Shown here: positions 22,701-33,382 of the stretch, piece after piece | Numbering within the stretch: the stretch's first letter is position 1 | How the letters are laid out: every line of letters starts with the position of its first letter | Assembly (NCBI RefSeq): GCF_032854445.1 | Contig: NC_088296.1 | Location: 1,424,001 to 1,488,000 of the forward strand | Origin: Liolophura sinensis | Lineage: Eukaryota; Mollusca; Polyplacophora; Chitonida; Chitonidae | Direction of reading: 5' to 3' | DNA: 64,000 nt | Made by a program: the position numbers and the translations under genes | The notes under the pieces: model-generated | What the model saw: the letters and a program-made list of their open reading frames with translations, nothing else | Database searches by the model: none | What the model was told of the DNA's origin: nothing

Positions 22701-25700
22701 CATTTTGTGTTTGTGTCTTCGATGCACATACCAATGTAAACCCTACAGTCGTTTATGTCCTGTGAGCACACTTTATTGTATACCTTTTATACATATAAGA
22801 ACCTACTTGTAACACGTGGGTGTGACTTTTGTCCACCGACTGCTGCTTCTACGTCCTGACTTTCTTGCATTGTCTCTTTTACTGTCACGTGTCTGGGGAC
22901 AACAACGTCATCTTGTACAAAATCTAGAAGCTTCTGTTTGTTGACCTCATGTTTTTCCAGATCTGCTCTTATCTCATTCAGCTGGTCGTCAATTCTGTGA
23001 GAAGAGGACAGAAAACAAAGAAATACAGTGATGTAGTAGTCTTGCGTACCACACAGTTATGAGAATGCCACGATGTACTATTCCTAGCAGGTTAGATCTG
23101 ATTTGTCTGGACAAACGGATGTACAGTACACATATTTCCATTTGGGTCATGTTTTGGACAACTACAGGGCTGGTACTCAGCGTTACAGAAGCACCTCTGC
23201 TGACAATAGTCACGTGCATAGAGAGGCATAACATATTTATACATACGTTTTGGATAAGCCCGTGGAACCCTGTCAACAAACAGAATTGAAAACACATATA
23301 AAATTATGTAAAGATGATAACCGAAACTGAGATACTCTAGCCATACTTTCACCTCAACATGTACCAAGAACACAGTTGTAATTGAAATGTCTTACCTCTC
23401 CAAGTATATAGGCACCCTTGGCTATTACCTCAAACCTTTAGACCATCCCTGATCCAATACATAGTCCACATCAGCTCTCAATTCCGGTTAATAAATTCCA
23501 TGGTGTTTCATACAATGCAATTTTCCCCCAAAGATCTGTTTACATACAAAACTTGTTTTTGAAAAACAACATACAATATATTTTGACATTACATATTACT
23601 TCTTTCTTGTTTTAATCAGACAGTGGTTTAGTTATGGGTAGAAAAGTGGACAGCAACCGGAGGGTACCACTGAGCAAAATAAAGCTGTTGAACTCAGGAT
23701 CTACAACTTTAGTAGATCTGGCAGCATGAGATGGACTTGAACACGTGAATCACAGTTTCTAAGGATGGTTGGGTCATGGGTAACATCTGGAGTTGAGGCA
23801 GTTGAACCAATGATAGAGATTGTGCATGTTTGATTTACCTGTAAAAACTCGACGTCCTCTGAGCCTAACAAATCTTTGCATGCCTTTATCATCCCCTCTA
23901 TTTCTTGGGCATGTAGCTGGAGATGTTTAAGTATAGAGCTGCACTCCATATTCCACTGTGAATAGCGGGTTTTTATACCATCTAAGGAGTGCTGCCTCCA
24001 GGCTTGTAAGGCTTCCAAGGCTGCATCATATTCTTTTTCTACCTCCTGAGTGTGAAGTTCCTGGTTTTCCTGGCGAAAAGACAAATCATTTATTTCACTT
24101 TAGTCCAGTGATGTACATGTAAGTGTCGACTCAAAACTCAAAGGTACGTGCTTCAATAGCAAAAACGGTCGTGCCATCACAACTGATGCTCCGAACAAGG
24201 CGAGATGGTGAAGCCTTAGATGCCTCCCACGGTACTTCAGATACCTGGGGCTGGTTCAAACCCGAACGCCCCATCAGATCAAATGGTGTACGTATATATA
24301 TTATGGATATTATTATGACAGCATAAGATTGGCAATGATATATCAAATGGAGTTGTCTGAGGTGGGCATATCGCGTGTGTGTCAAGAAAGTCATAATAAT
24401 ATGATAGTCTGATTAGATCAACCTGAAATAGGTAAAATAGACTCGTCCTTCACGCTAATACGTCTCCGCATCAATCCGTGTATTCCCCTCTTTCAATTCT
24501 TATAAAAACTCATCAGTGTTCGGGTTTAACTCTTAAATTGTAATCTACATATATGATAGGTGACAGAAGACAGCTTTATCAAGACTAGATGATTGGCAGC
24601 TGTATGTTACCTGGATTTGTGAATGATAGCAATACTCCACATAGTCAAAATGAGTCACCAGGGTATGCAGTTCAACACAGGCTGAAACGGTGTCATAGAA
24701 AATACTAACCTGTATCTTCTTGTGCAGCCTCATAACTCTTGACAGTGATTTTCTAGTTTCTTGCAGCACTTTCTCTAGTTCACTAATCTTTTTCAAAACC
24801 ACTGGCTGTAATGGAAAAAAATGAGAAAAAAAAAAACGTTAAAAAATCTGCCTTTCAAATGCCCCATCAAGGCGCATGACAAAATGCCCCATTCTTCACC
24901 ACAGATCATAAATTTGGGGTCAATATATAGTTCTAAATCATGCCATATTTATTTTCATTATCGACTTATATACTAGCATGGTACATGATTTAGATAGCGA
25001 TTTAAGTTATTCGCCTAGAACATTCCTTGCTTCTTTCTAACATCAATGAAAACCGTTTAATACTTCTCTTTGCATGATTCCAAAGTAATTTTGAACATAC
25101 ACAATTTCTTAGTTTTTTCGTAGTTCATGTTCATCGTTGTTTTGGGTATTGACCTTACGATTATTGACTCAGAACATCCATTTTGTTTGACAGTTGATAC
25201 ACGAATGTCTTTTTCGCATTACCTTGTCATTCTCAGCTGCTGATTTTATATCTAGCACAGCGTGTTTCGGATGGTCAACCACACACCCCATACAGATCAC
25301 CATCCTGCATGGTACACAGTACAAGCCGAATGGCTGACCGTGTCCAGCACATGACGGCTGCTGCTGCTGCGTTGATTGGTGGTCCCTGCTGACTTGACCC
25401 TGTGAAGTTTCCTGGGAGAGGTACTCCAGGGACGAAATCAGTCGGTGACGTTTCAGAGGCCCCCTCATTGGGTGACAAATAGCAAGACATTCCTGACAGT
25501 AGAACACACCACAGTTGGTACAAAACTTGACAGCTTTAGCAGGATTTTCCTCCTCACACAGAGAACAATATGGGGCGTCATCCTCAACCTTTACAGCAGA
25601 GAACTTCTCCACAATTTCCGCCAGGTGAAAGTTGGGAGGCAGACCAGCCACACCTTCTCTCCCCAGACTGGTCGATGCCCGACACACAGGGCATGCTATC

Positions 25701-25894
25701 TGCTGATGATCGTCCTCACTCCCCGTGCTGTCAGAGGTCTCATCTGTCTGCACAGATTTAGACTTGTCAGCATACAAATGAATGCATTTCCTACAAAAAC
25801 TGTGCTGACAGGGTAGTATTACCGGTTGCCGGTATATTTCCATACATATCGAACATGTGAGAACATCATCCCGATTCTGCTTGCTTTCGGCCAT
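19142..25894 (-). CDS. TRIM-family E3 ubiquitin ligase, RING-B1-B2-CC-B30.2
   Basis: Six coding exons on the - strand join at 25,894-25,223, 24,805-24,710, 24,069-23,839, 23,269-23,247, 22,994-22,807 and 19,716-19,142, predicting 594 residues. Order: RING (about 14-72), B-box 1 (110-150), B-box 2 (182-211), coiled coil (about 221-335), linker (334-404), PRY-SPRY/B30.2 (405-594). TRIM proteins of this class dimerise through the coiled coil, bind targets by B30.2 and ubiquitinate through RING; many act in innate immunity in the cytoplasm. All junctions are GT-AG and phase-consistent. The 96, 231 and 23-nt exons reproduce the classical TRIM pattern. The ATG follows the acceptor by 19 nt and opens with MAESKQN. 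A non-coding first exon is inferred near 27,328. No orthologue name can be assigned because invertebrate TRIM expansions are lineage-specific. Confidence 0.9.
20560..21130. repeat. Diverged ~80-bp tandem repeat in TRIM intron (A1)
   Basis: Units share TCTGTCCTGCTCTAACAGT, GCTGATTTGTA and AGGTAAATATCACCCAG. They are more diverged here than in A2 (63,193-63,990), where a clean 80-bp period is seen. Pairs of units also form a longer period around 20,690-21,000. Confidence 0.8.
21300..22800. repeat. 42-bp tandem array in TRIM intron
   Basis: Roughly 35 units, consensus near TTTGTGAACACCCTAATACA followed by TGCCTGACCTTAGTTTGTAT and CT. The unit is 14 codons long, so open frames persist on both strands (for example 21,971-22,654 + with period CEHPNTCLTLVCIF). 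The array fills the 5' half of the intron before the B30.2 exon and stops next to the linker-exon donor. Confidence 0.95.
22807..22994 (-). CDS. TRIM exon: linker, 188 nt
   Basis: Acceptor TCTTCTCACAG. It encodes a helical charged stretch (IDDQLNEIRADLEKHE) and a polar linker, ending ..HPRVT. The donor CAA|GTAGGT at its end is not strong, but it is the one that gives phase 1 into the B30.2 exon (A + AG = AAG, Lys). The donor abuts the 42-bp repeat array that fills the next intron. Confidence 0.75.
23247..23269 (-). CDS. TRIM micro-exon, 23 nt
   Basis: Found by requiring a +2 phase shift between the neighbouring exons. The 23 nt lie between a strong acceptor (TTTGTTGACAG) and the donor GTATGT, encode GSTGLSK, and leave AC to be completed to ACA by the next exon. 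Both length and phase are those of the classical TRIM 23-nt exon. Confidence 0.85.
23839..24069 (-). CDS. TRIM exon: coiled coil, 231 nt
   Basis: Acceptor TTTTCGCCAG, donor CAG|GTAAAT, phase 0-0, 77 codons beginning ENQELHTQEVEKEYDAALEA and ending SEDVEFLQ. It continues the coiled coil. The length equals the usual 231/234-nt TRIM exon. Confidence 0.92.
24710..24805 (-). CDS. TRIM exon: coiled coil, 96 nt
   Basis: Acceptor TCCATTACAG, donor CAG|GTTAGT, phase 0-0, 32 codons starting PVVLKKISELEKVL and ending LHKKIQ. It is rich in Leu, Lys and Glu with heptad-like spacing. The 96-nt size is the standard length of the first coiled-coil exon in TRIM genes. Confidence 0.9.
25223..25894 (-). CDS. 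TRIM exon: RING, B-box 1, B-box 2
   Basis: 672 nt, exactly 224 codons, ending at the donor AAG|GTAATG. The transcribed exon begins at 25,913 after the acceptor ATTTCAG. RING ligands are C14, C17, C29, H31, C34, C37, C68 and C71 (C3HC4), with an unusually long, acidic, Ser/Thr-rich insert (about residues 43-64) between the fourth and last ligand pairs. B-box 1 ligands are C110, C113, C125, C128, C133, C136 and probably H141 and H150. B-box 2 ligands are C182, H185, C193, C196, C201, C204, H208 and H211. A Gln-rich spacer separates the boxes. All zinc ligands are present, so the ligase module looks intact. Confidence 0.93.
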
Positions 25895-25913
25895 TATGAG
25901 CTCGTTTTTGTTC

Positions 25914-27327
25914 CTGAAATGAGAACGGCAAATCGCTCAGACTGCCACCTGTGAGGGTGTTCCTATTTACAAAAATATTAACGTTCAAGACAGCACACAG
26001 CCTCCATCTCTTTTCGTTTTCCAACAACATATTGGCTACAGTACTTTTGTTGCTATTCTCCAATTCTCGTTTAAGAAGCATTAAAATATCAATACAGGTA
26101 CGAGGAGAGTATGCAAACCTCGCTTTCCTGAGAAGAAATCCATTCTGCTCAGTTAGAAATTTGGCGATTCTTCCTTTCATTGTGTGCGACAGATTTTTTT
26201 GACAAAGGTCTGGTCAAGCCAATTTGGGCAGAGGTGTTTGATAGTGATGTTCGATAGATATATAGCTCCCGCCCATAATTAGCAGATTTGTGTGCAAAAA
26301 CGAGATTGTCGCGATTTAAAAGTAGGTTTATAAACAACCAGTACGAAAACGCCTTCAGCAGCAATGTCGGCACTAAATATGACAATTTGGCCAAGCCTGT
26401 TGACTACAGTGGTTATGAAGGTAACATGACCCTATATACTGTGTGATAATTGGGTCAAACCTCTGGAATATCTCTATCTGCAGAAGTTTATATAATATAT
26501 AATAGATATATTAAATACCACATTACTAATAGTGACGAGTAACATGAACAGTTCTTACTTGGATTAAAACGGTTATTAATTAAGGTCAAATTTAGTCTTC
26601 CAACTCCCAGTGTTTTATTATGCTATTGCCAGGAACCACAGAAGTACAGACTACAACAGAGCTGCTATACCCTACCATCAACACTGGTTTAAAATGTTTA
26701 AACCGGAAATTTTGACTTCGCTCCAACGTGTGAAGTACGTCCGATTAGATACAGTGTTATGTCGGGGACAGTTTAAAGACAACCAAATAGCCTGGATTGG
26801 GAGATATGTAACCTCAGGTAGACTGTAGAAGTAGGCCAGCGTTAGTTCTGTCCTCAAACAAACAGCTCGAGCTAATGTATAAGAAGGCCTACGTGCAGCA
26901 TACGGCTGTCCTGACAGATTCAGCTGTGTCAAGTTACACAAACGATCTTCAACAAAACCCTACATAATGCTTTTCAAGGTCAAAGCTTCAGAAAAGTACA
27001 TTAATAACGTACTATCTCCCTGTATATATAGTGAGAAGATCGATATAATTAGACAGTATGAACTTGACCCCAATTCAATCAGTCGTTTTTCTTGAGAAGA
27101 AAACATTACAACTGTTTATAGACAGTGTCAGAGCTTCACACAAGCTGACAGTAGAGTCAATACAGACACACCCCTCAGTCGTACGTCCACTTCGTGTCCC
27201 TTTGTGGACGAGCAGGGCACTTAAATACTGTCTGAGAGTCGGTCAAATCATCGAGTAAAGACAACTCCCTCACCTGATAGAAATATTCCGACATAAACAT
27301 AGACCTACCTCATCTTACAGTACTTAC
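25914..27327 (-). other. Inferred first intron of the TRIM gene
   Basis: Lies between the inferred non-coding exon donor (27,328) and the acceptor ATTTCAG before 25,913. Homology to segment B begins within it near 27,000. No other feature was recognised. Confidence 0.6.
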
Positions 27328-27480
27328 CTGTCAAAATAATTAACACCGTGCTTCGATATGTGACAAATCTGCGCAGACTGAAACACAAGATACTTAGTTC
27401 TGAGAAATAGGTTATCAAAGCAGGGGAGATAAATCCCTCAATATGCTTTTACACATTTACACTCTACATCCTCACAATGG
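27000..27480. repeat. Older third copy of the start of segment B
   Basis: This stretch aligns, with many substitutions and indels, to 28,320-28,810 and to the start of B2. Shared landmarks in order: CAGTATGAAC, a GGACGA-CAG block, CGA(T/G)CAAGTAAAGAC-like sequence, the inverse splice donor ACTTACCTGT, TACTTAGTTCTGAGAAAT, and a block ending in TAAATCCCTCA. It sits directly upstream of the TRIM coding exons, so it is probably the functional or ancestral version of the promoter/first-exon unit. Confidence 0.8.
27328..27461 (-). promoter_or_regulatory. Inferred TRIM first exon and core promoter
   Basis: On the - strand this block runs from a TATA-like TGTAAA (27,461-27,456) through a conserved GAGGGATTTATCTCCCCTGC segment to a perfect donor ACAG|GTAAGT at 27,328. 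It contains no ATG, fitting a 5' UTR exon spliced to the acceptor 19 nt before the RING ATG. The same block recurs in B1 and B2, where the TATA box is canonical. A GAS-like TTCTGAGAA is at 27,398-27,406. No transcript evidence is available. Confidence 0.55.
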
Positions 27481-27670
27481 TTAACACAGTTCCCTTTTCT
27501 CTTAACACTGCACAATAGACAGCCTTATGGAGACATGGCCTATAGACATTATAGTAAGGCTGAAGATAATGTGTGCAAATACGTACATAATTTTAAGATT
27601 CTATTTACTTTTAGCATCATTTGGGTATACACACGTTCCTTAGCTTTGATGTTATGAGCAATAGACTTCA

Positions 27671-27700
27671 TTTTATTTGACTGGTGTTTTACTCCGAACG
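27671..27700 (-). mobile_element. SINE family 1 3' scrap
   Basis: TTTATTTGACTGGTGTTTTA resembles the inverse 3' end of family 1 and then diverges. Too short to classify with certainty. Confidence 0.4.
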
Positions 27701-27830
27701 CAACAATGTGCACATATTCATAAAAATGTTGGCCTACGCAATGACCGTTATTTACAGAGTACGGTTTTAACGACAACTGATCGGATGGCTCACAGATCAA
27801 CGGTCATAACAATTTACCTCTAACAATATT

Positions 27831-28090
27831 TATTTGTTTATTTGATTGGTGTTTTACGCCATACTCAAGAACACTTTACTTATACGACGGCGGCCAGCAT
27901 TACAGTGGGAGGAAACCGGGGCCCGGGGGAAGCCCACGACCCTCCGCATGATGCTGGAAGACTTTCCCACATATGCTTGAGAGGAAGCCAGCATGAGCTG
28001 GACTTGAACTCACAGCGATCACATGGACGGTAATCTTCTAGGTCATTGCTCCGTGCTGGCGTACTAATATCCTTGGCCACGGAGATCCCT
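27831..28090 (-). mobile_element. SINE family 1, near full length
   Basis: Inverse 3' end TTTGATTGGTGTTTTACGCC, body CGGCGGCCAGCATTACAG and AAGCCAGCATGAGCTGGACT, inverse B-box GGACTTGAACTC and inverse head TTGGCCACGGAG. It lies just upstream of B1 and has no counterpart before B2. Confidence 0.9.
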
Positions 28091-28662
28091 ATGAGCAACC
28101 GATATAGGCTATTATATAACAGACAGACGAACGTACATGCATTAAGAGAACGTTTATACCCTTAACATGATTTTTTTCCTATCTTTTGTTTTTTTAACTG
28201 TTTCTATATTTGGACCAGACAGGCGAACGTTGTATGTAAACAAACAGCAATCCACATAGACAAGATATTCTTACTTTGTGTGCCATAGGCGGCAGGTCAC
28301 CGCCAGTAATCGACCTTCAGCATAACTGCATAATATCGCCTGTATGTATAGTGACAAGACCGACACAGTTAAACAGTATGAACCTGAACAAAAATCAGTA
28401 GTTTTTCTTTATGCACAAATATCTACAGTTAGCGGTTCACACACAGGCTGAAATGGCTGATGTTTAAGTCTATGAAAGGAAACGGCCTATTTGTATATCT
28501 ATGTTGCGTCGATTTGAGGACGACCAGATCAATTAAGCTGTGTCTGGTGATTAATTATTTATTTATTCCCATCAAGTCGGCGAAACGATCAAGTAAAGAC
28601 ATGTCCTTAACCAGTGTGATCACTTCCATCCAAACTACATATAATCGTCTTACAGAACTTAC

Positions 28663-28798
28663 CTGTCGACACAAATCCCACCTGGCTGCATAACTTGGTG
28701 AAAAGGAGCAGAATGAAACAGAAAATACTTAGTTCTGAGAAATGCACGTGATCTGTGCAGGGGAGGTAAATCCCTCAGTATGTTTGCACACATTTATA
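28663..28798 (-). promoter_or_regulatory. Duplicated TRIM first exon/promoter (B1)
   Basis: Same block as 27,328-27,461, with a canonical TATAAA (28,798-28,793), the conserved GAGGGATTTACCTCCCCTGC segment, a GAS-like TTCTGAGAA (28,733-28,741) and the donor ACAG|GTAAGT at 28,663. No RING, B-box or B30.2 exon follows before the 25.9-kb exon. It could be an alternative promoter of the same gene or an orphan. This copy has an upstream ATG that B2 lacks. Confidence 0.55.
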
Positions 28799-29164
28799 CT
28801 CTGTGACATCTCAAGAATGCTTTCCGCAGCTCGCCATTAACTTTAGGCCAATATGTGAATGTCACATTTCAACTAACAACCACTTTCCAACTAAATTGCT
28901 TCAGTAAATGGGTTCAAATCATTTATGTTTGTTATCACGTTTAGTTCTAAACAGAATACATTGGAAATATAGTTGAGAAATGTCGGATTGATTTTCTCAA
29001 ACTAGCATAATGACATTAGGCTATAGCTGCAATAGTTGCCCGTTGAATTCAAGCGGCATTACCGTCGTGGGGTCTGCAGGCCGAAAAGAATAGGACCTCA
29101 GTCTTCTTGGCAAGCTTGTCGTAACCTTGAGCTCTGTCGTGTGGCCTCGGTGAAATATAATGGA

Positions 29165-29426
29165 TTTTTTTTGTTGTTGATTGGTGTTTTACGCCGTACT
29201 CAAGAATATTTCACTTATACGACGGCGGATGCATTATGGTGGGTGGAAACCGGGCACAGCCCTGGGAAAACCCACGACCATCCGCAGGTTGCTGCAGACC
29301 TTCCCACTTACGGCCGGAGAGAAAGCCAGCATGAGCTGGACTTGAACTCACAGCGACCGCATTGGTGAGAGGCTCCTGGGTCATTACGCTGTGCTAGCGC
29401 GCTAACCGACTGAGCCACGGAGGCCC
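29165..29426 (-). mobile_element. Full-length SINE family 1 with target-site duplication
   Basis: 262 bp flanked by the 12-bp direct repeat AAATATAATGGA (29,153-29,164 and 29,427-29,438). B2 has the single empty site (37,382-37,393), so the ends are exact. In its own orientation: tRNA-like head with a perfect A-box (TGGCTCAGTCGG), a B-box-like GAGTTCAAGTCC, then a body ending GTACGGCGTAAAACACCAAT and an A-rich tail. This copy can serve as the family reference. Confidence 0.95.
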
Positions 29427-29438
29427 AAATATAATGGA

Positions 29439-30217
29439 CTCACATCTCCTATATTTGTATGAGTGGCCATAGAGGAGCAGGCCTATCTGTTTGACCTGGG
29501 TTGTGACCCTTAATTGAAGAGAACGGTCTTGCGAGATTTTCAAGCCCAAACCTCCACTTCCGCTCTTTTTTAGTTAGAGACTGAAGATCGGATTAGCCCA
29601 GTCTGACAAACTGGTTGGAGCAGATATGCTCCAAACTAAAATCACAAGGGCTGTAAATGTCAAGCGATTCATAACATAAAAGTCACAGTGACAGCAAACT
29701 CAATACACACTTATCGACAATTAATAACCCCACTTTTCCTCAGCCGTTCTGAATTTGCCGGTACAGTGCTCAAGTAGACCTATACATACCTAATCCATCC
29801 AGGTGCTTGACATGCCAAAAGTTAGGCATGGTAATGGCCAATGTAGAAATAAATTGTTTTGCTTCCGAAGTGCGGGAGAAGGCTATATGTTAAAATTGCG
29901 ACGAAGCCTATATGACCTCCTCTATCGACTGTTCTCTCTTTATAAAAGAGAAACAGGTCATTACCTTGAAAGTTCAAAACCATACAACTTTTCAAGTAGG
30001 ACATCGTCTCATCTCTTCCTCGAGCACTCTCCTGAAAGCTTCATGCGCCAGTGTGGTCAAGAAAATATCAACATTTATTGACACTCAAATATCACTGACT
30101 TGCCGATGATAGGTGAAGGTAAACGTAAACAATATCTGTGAAAAAATTAACTAACCTGTCAATAAAACCACATCTTCATCTGGCTCTGCACTAAATCAAG
30201 GCTTTCTTAAGATCGCG
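29439..30217. other. No recognised gene (B1)
   Basis: Shared with B2 (37,394-38,181). Short open frames such as 29,803-30,081 show no domain similarity. Confidence 0.5.
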
Positions 30218-30400
30218 GAGCTTCCGTGGCCAAGGTGATTAGTGTGCCAGCGCGACACAATGACACTTGGGGCTCTCACCAATGCGGTTTCTGTGAATTC
30301 AAGTCCAGCCTATGCTGTCTTCCTCTCCGCTTGTTAGTGGGAAGGTCTTTCAGCAGCCTGCGGAAGGTCCACGGGATGTTCCCAGTTTCCTCCCGATCAT
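30218..30400 (+). mobile_element. SINE family 1, 3'-truncated (B1)
   Basis: Head TTCCGTGGCCAAGG, B-box-like GTGAATTCAAGTCC, then CAGCCTGCGGAAGGTC and AGTTTCCTCCCGATCAT. It lacks the 3' end. The B2 copy is at 38,182-38,364. Confidence 0.85.
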
Positions 30401-31077
30401 CTGTGATCGTAACAACTGATAGTACTTGTAGTCATAGTAATATTTGTGACTAATATTTATGAGCCACTGGAGACTCTCTGTGGCTTGTTTAATCATGATA
30501 TTTGGATTAGTGGTAGTTTTTCCACCGTCATGGAGGAAGGCGTGTATTATACCGCTTCCAAAACCCGGAAAGGACCATAGTGAGCCGTCTAATCACCAAG
30601 ATTTTGAGGCTCAGCCTTGATGAGTTTAGAACCACGCCCGTGGAGAGTTTATACCTTGTGGCTAACCAATCTTTAGTATACAACAACTGTATATGACATA
30701 CAGTCAGTATGCTACAAAACTTAAAGCAGATCCATCAAGGCTTGCCTACGACTGTGATGTGTAAATATATGTAGATAGATGGTTAGATATTTGTGTTCAG
30801 TAATTTATTTTGATGCCAACGTTAACAAAGAGGATACAGCCCGTTTGTCTCTTCCGGAGTTTCCTCCCTAGCTTCTTCCAAAACCTAAATAAATATCTGA
30901 TCCACGCAATCATTAGAAATAAGATACAAATCCTCTTATGATTCAGTTTGTGAGGGACAGCTGATTCTAGTCCAGTAACGTCTAATATATAACAGATAAC
31001 ATCATTGCAGTGTTGTCGCTTTTTTCAGCGTTCCAAACTGAAAGTTTAATTTGTTGACGTATTTGACTTGTGTTTAC

Positions 31078-31226
31078 GTATTTGATTGGTGTTTACGCCG
31101 TTCTTAAGAATATTTCATTTATACGACGGCGGCCTGCTTTATGGTGGGAGGAAACCGGGAAAAGTCTTGGGGAAACACAGGATCATTTGCAGCCATACAG
31201 TCGTGAATCCCTAGGCTTGAACCCCT
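31078..31226 (-). mobile_element. SINE family 1 fragment (B1)
   Basis: Inverse 3' end TTTGATTGGTGTTTACGCCG, then TATACGACGGCGGCCTGC and GGGAGGAAACCGGG, with an internal deletion before the inverse B-box-like GGCTTGAACCCC. The B2 copy is at 39,056-39,202. Confidence 0.85.
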
Positions 31227-33287
31227 ATTGTATCTGTTCGAATTATTATTATTCTACGCAGTTTGGTGATACATTTGATGTAAAGCAACAAGTGATACAT
31301 CCCTGGAACTTCAGTATGATTTAGGAATGTATCGTTATATGTATTCCGATTGGATAGGCAATATGTCAGTTGATCTGGGGGCAAGGGAAGTAACCCCTGT
31401 AGGTGTTAGTGACTCCAACAAGCATTTCTTTAACTAGAAAGACGAAGTCTCTTATTCCTTTGCAGAAGGCCCGAGTAAACAATTTGAGCAGAAAGTGGAG
31501 TACATGTCCAGAAACCAGTTTTACAGAGCTTCTGTCGAGTATGTGTCAATATTTCATAGCTTTACCATACGCCTTTTGACTACACAAACTTAATATCACA
31601 GTAATAGGTCTCTCGCAATTTCTGATTAACTTCAAAGTTTTATAAAGCTTTTCATTCACTTTCGATAGTTATGTCAAAGTCCATGCGGAATATATGCCTG
31701 GTTAAAGCAGAACTATATTAAATCAATCCCACAGTTCAAATATTGTCCAAATAACTTCTCTTTCAGTCATACTCATTTCAGTTTTTTCTGCTAATTTTAA
31801 GCTTATACATGATAAACATGCATTTCAATAAAATATACAATTTACAACACTCGGACACATTTTTCGCGAGCTTTGCAAACAAGAGTTGAATTTGTGTACG
31901 ATCTTCATTAGATTTAATTTTTGATTCAGTCTCCATTTCAATCTGAAACCGCGCCATTTCATAAGTCGTTCATTGTTTCTCTTCGCCAGAGGCAAACTCC
32001 GCTTGAACTCCTATCTTAAACACAGTCATTATCAACTGAGAAAATCTTAATTAGCCGCTAACAAGGTGCTAATATTTGATATCTTATTGTGATTTGTGCA
32101 TACACGTGTGTAAGAGCTATTGTTTTTACCCATGTTTTCTGAAATTGTTTTCGTCAGCGATGTACAAAGAACCGTTCTTCTCGGACAAATCTCCACAGCT
32201 GACCATTATCGCCGTTTGAAAATTCTACATTTACATCTCTCGACAGCCTTAACGTATTAATGTAGCGACATGTGCATGTCGCTAAATGATGCCAGATAAT
32301 ATCTGTCCATGTATGTAGATTCAGACATTTGTATGCACGTGGCCTGAATCCGGACTGGAGGAGCTTTATATATATTTAAATCAATATGTAGGTCATTGTT
32401 GAGGCAGACTTCTCATGCGAATCTTACGAAGTTTTAAACTGAAGATACAGCAATGAGATATTCCAGGCAAATTTGTTTATTATGAAGACATGCTTCAAAG
32501 GACCCATTACCCTCATTCGTGTCCTCATATCAAATTTTGCTTACAAGAAATTCATACCCCATTGGAGCCCATGTAGAATTTATATGGAGGTGCGCATTTT
32601 ATGTTTACAGCATGATTACAGCTGTTGTTGTGGTTCGAGGATTGTATGTTAAGAATCAGCGTATTAGGTCTGGAATTTCTGGAAGGAAATTCTTGCTGTA
32701 ATTCATCTGTTACCCTACACATATTTCGGTTTCAGTGTTATCTAAATGGCACGAGCGTGCACCACAGGCGACACATCCATTTGGGAATGTGGACTCTATA
32801 TATTAACTCCATTCTGGATGATTTGCAATTCGGTTCGTGAAGCTGCACTTTATAAGCAACGGTACTAGTCAGCTTTGCAGCACCATGTCATGGAACATGA
32901 CACGATTGCTACATTTTGTCTTTGTTTATGACTTGCCAAATGACAATAACAAATGAGACGCTATAATTTCACTAAGAAATTCACGCCAGTATATTCTACT
33001 TGGAAATATTGCTTAATTTAAAAATTAATCGTTAAAGGTTAAGCATAACTGTTTAACGTAATGGTTGATGTTAATGTGCAAAAAAAACCGTTATTTGAAA
33101 AGTAACTAAAACACCTAAACGATAAGGATATGTATATATTGCTTGTAGGCATATGTGATGTACCGAACGAAAGGGCATGAACATGAGTGTATAATGTTTT
33201 TAGAGTTGCAAATGGTCCACGTAAAAAAATAAAAAAAATAAAAAAATAGATGCCTTTTATCATGCCTGTAACTTTGTTTTTGATTGA
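31227..33287. other. No recognised gene (B1)
   Basis: Two kilobases of AT-rich DNA shared with B2. No splice-consistent exons, RNA genes or repeats were recognised. Confidence 0.5.
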
Positions 33288-33382
33288 GTTTCCTCCCACC
33301 ATATTGCTGGCCACTGGTCGTAAAAGCGAAATACTCTTGAGTACGGAGTAAAACACCAATCACATCAATAAATAAATCAAAT
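33288..33382 (+). mobile_element. SINE family 1 3' fragment (B1)
   Basis: GTTTCCTCCCACCATATTGC through GAGTACGGAGTAAAACACCA to an AATAAATAAATCAAATA tail. The B2 copy is at 41,241-41,334. A further worn relic in the opposite orientation is visible near 33,497-33,560. Confidence 0.85.

Noticed and set aside
23375-23420. Alternative micro-exon with donor GAGAG|GTAAGA near 23,390
   Set aside because: The only nearby AG lacks a pyrimidine tract and gives 21 or 26 nt. The 23-nt exon at 23,247-23,269 has far better sites and the canonical length.
29036-29368. 110-codon frame and other frames containing YFTYTTA / GSQHELDLNSQR
   Set aside because: These are reverse translations of SINE family 1; the same words recur at every copy.
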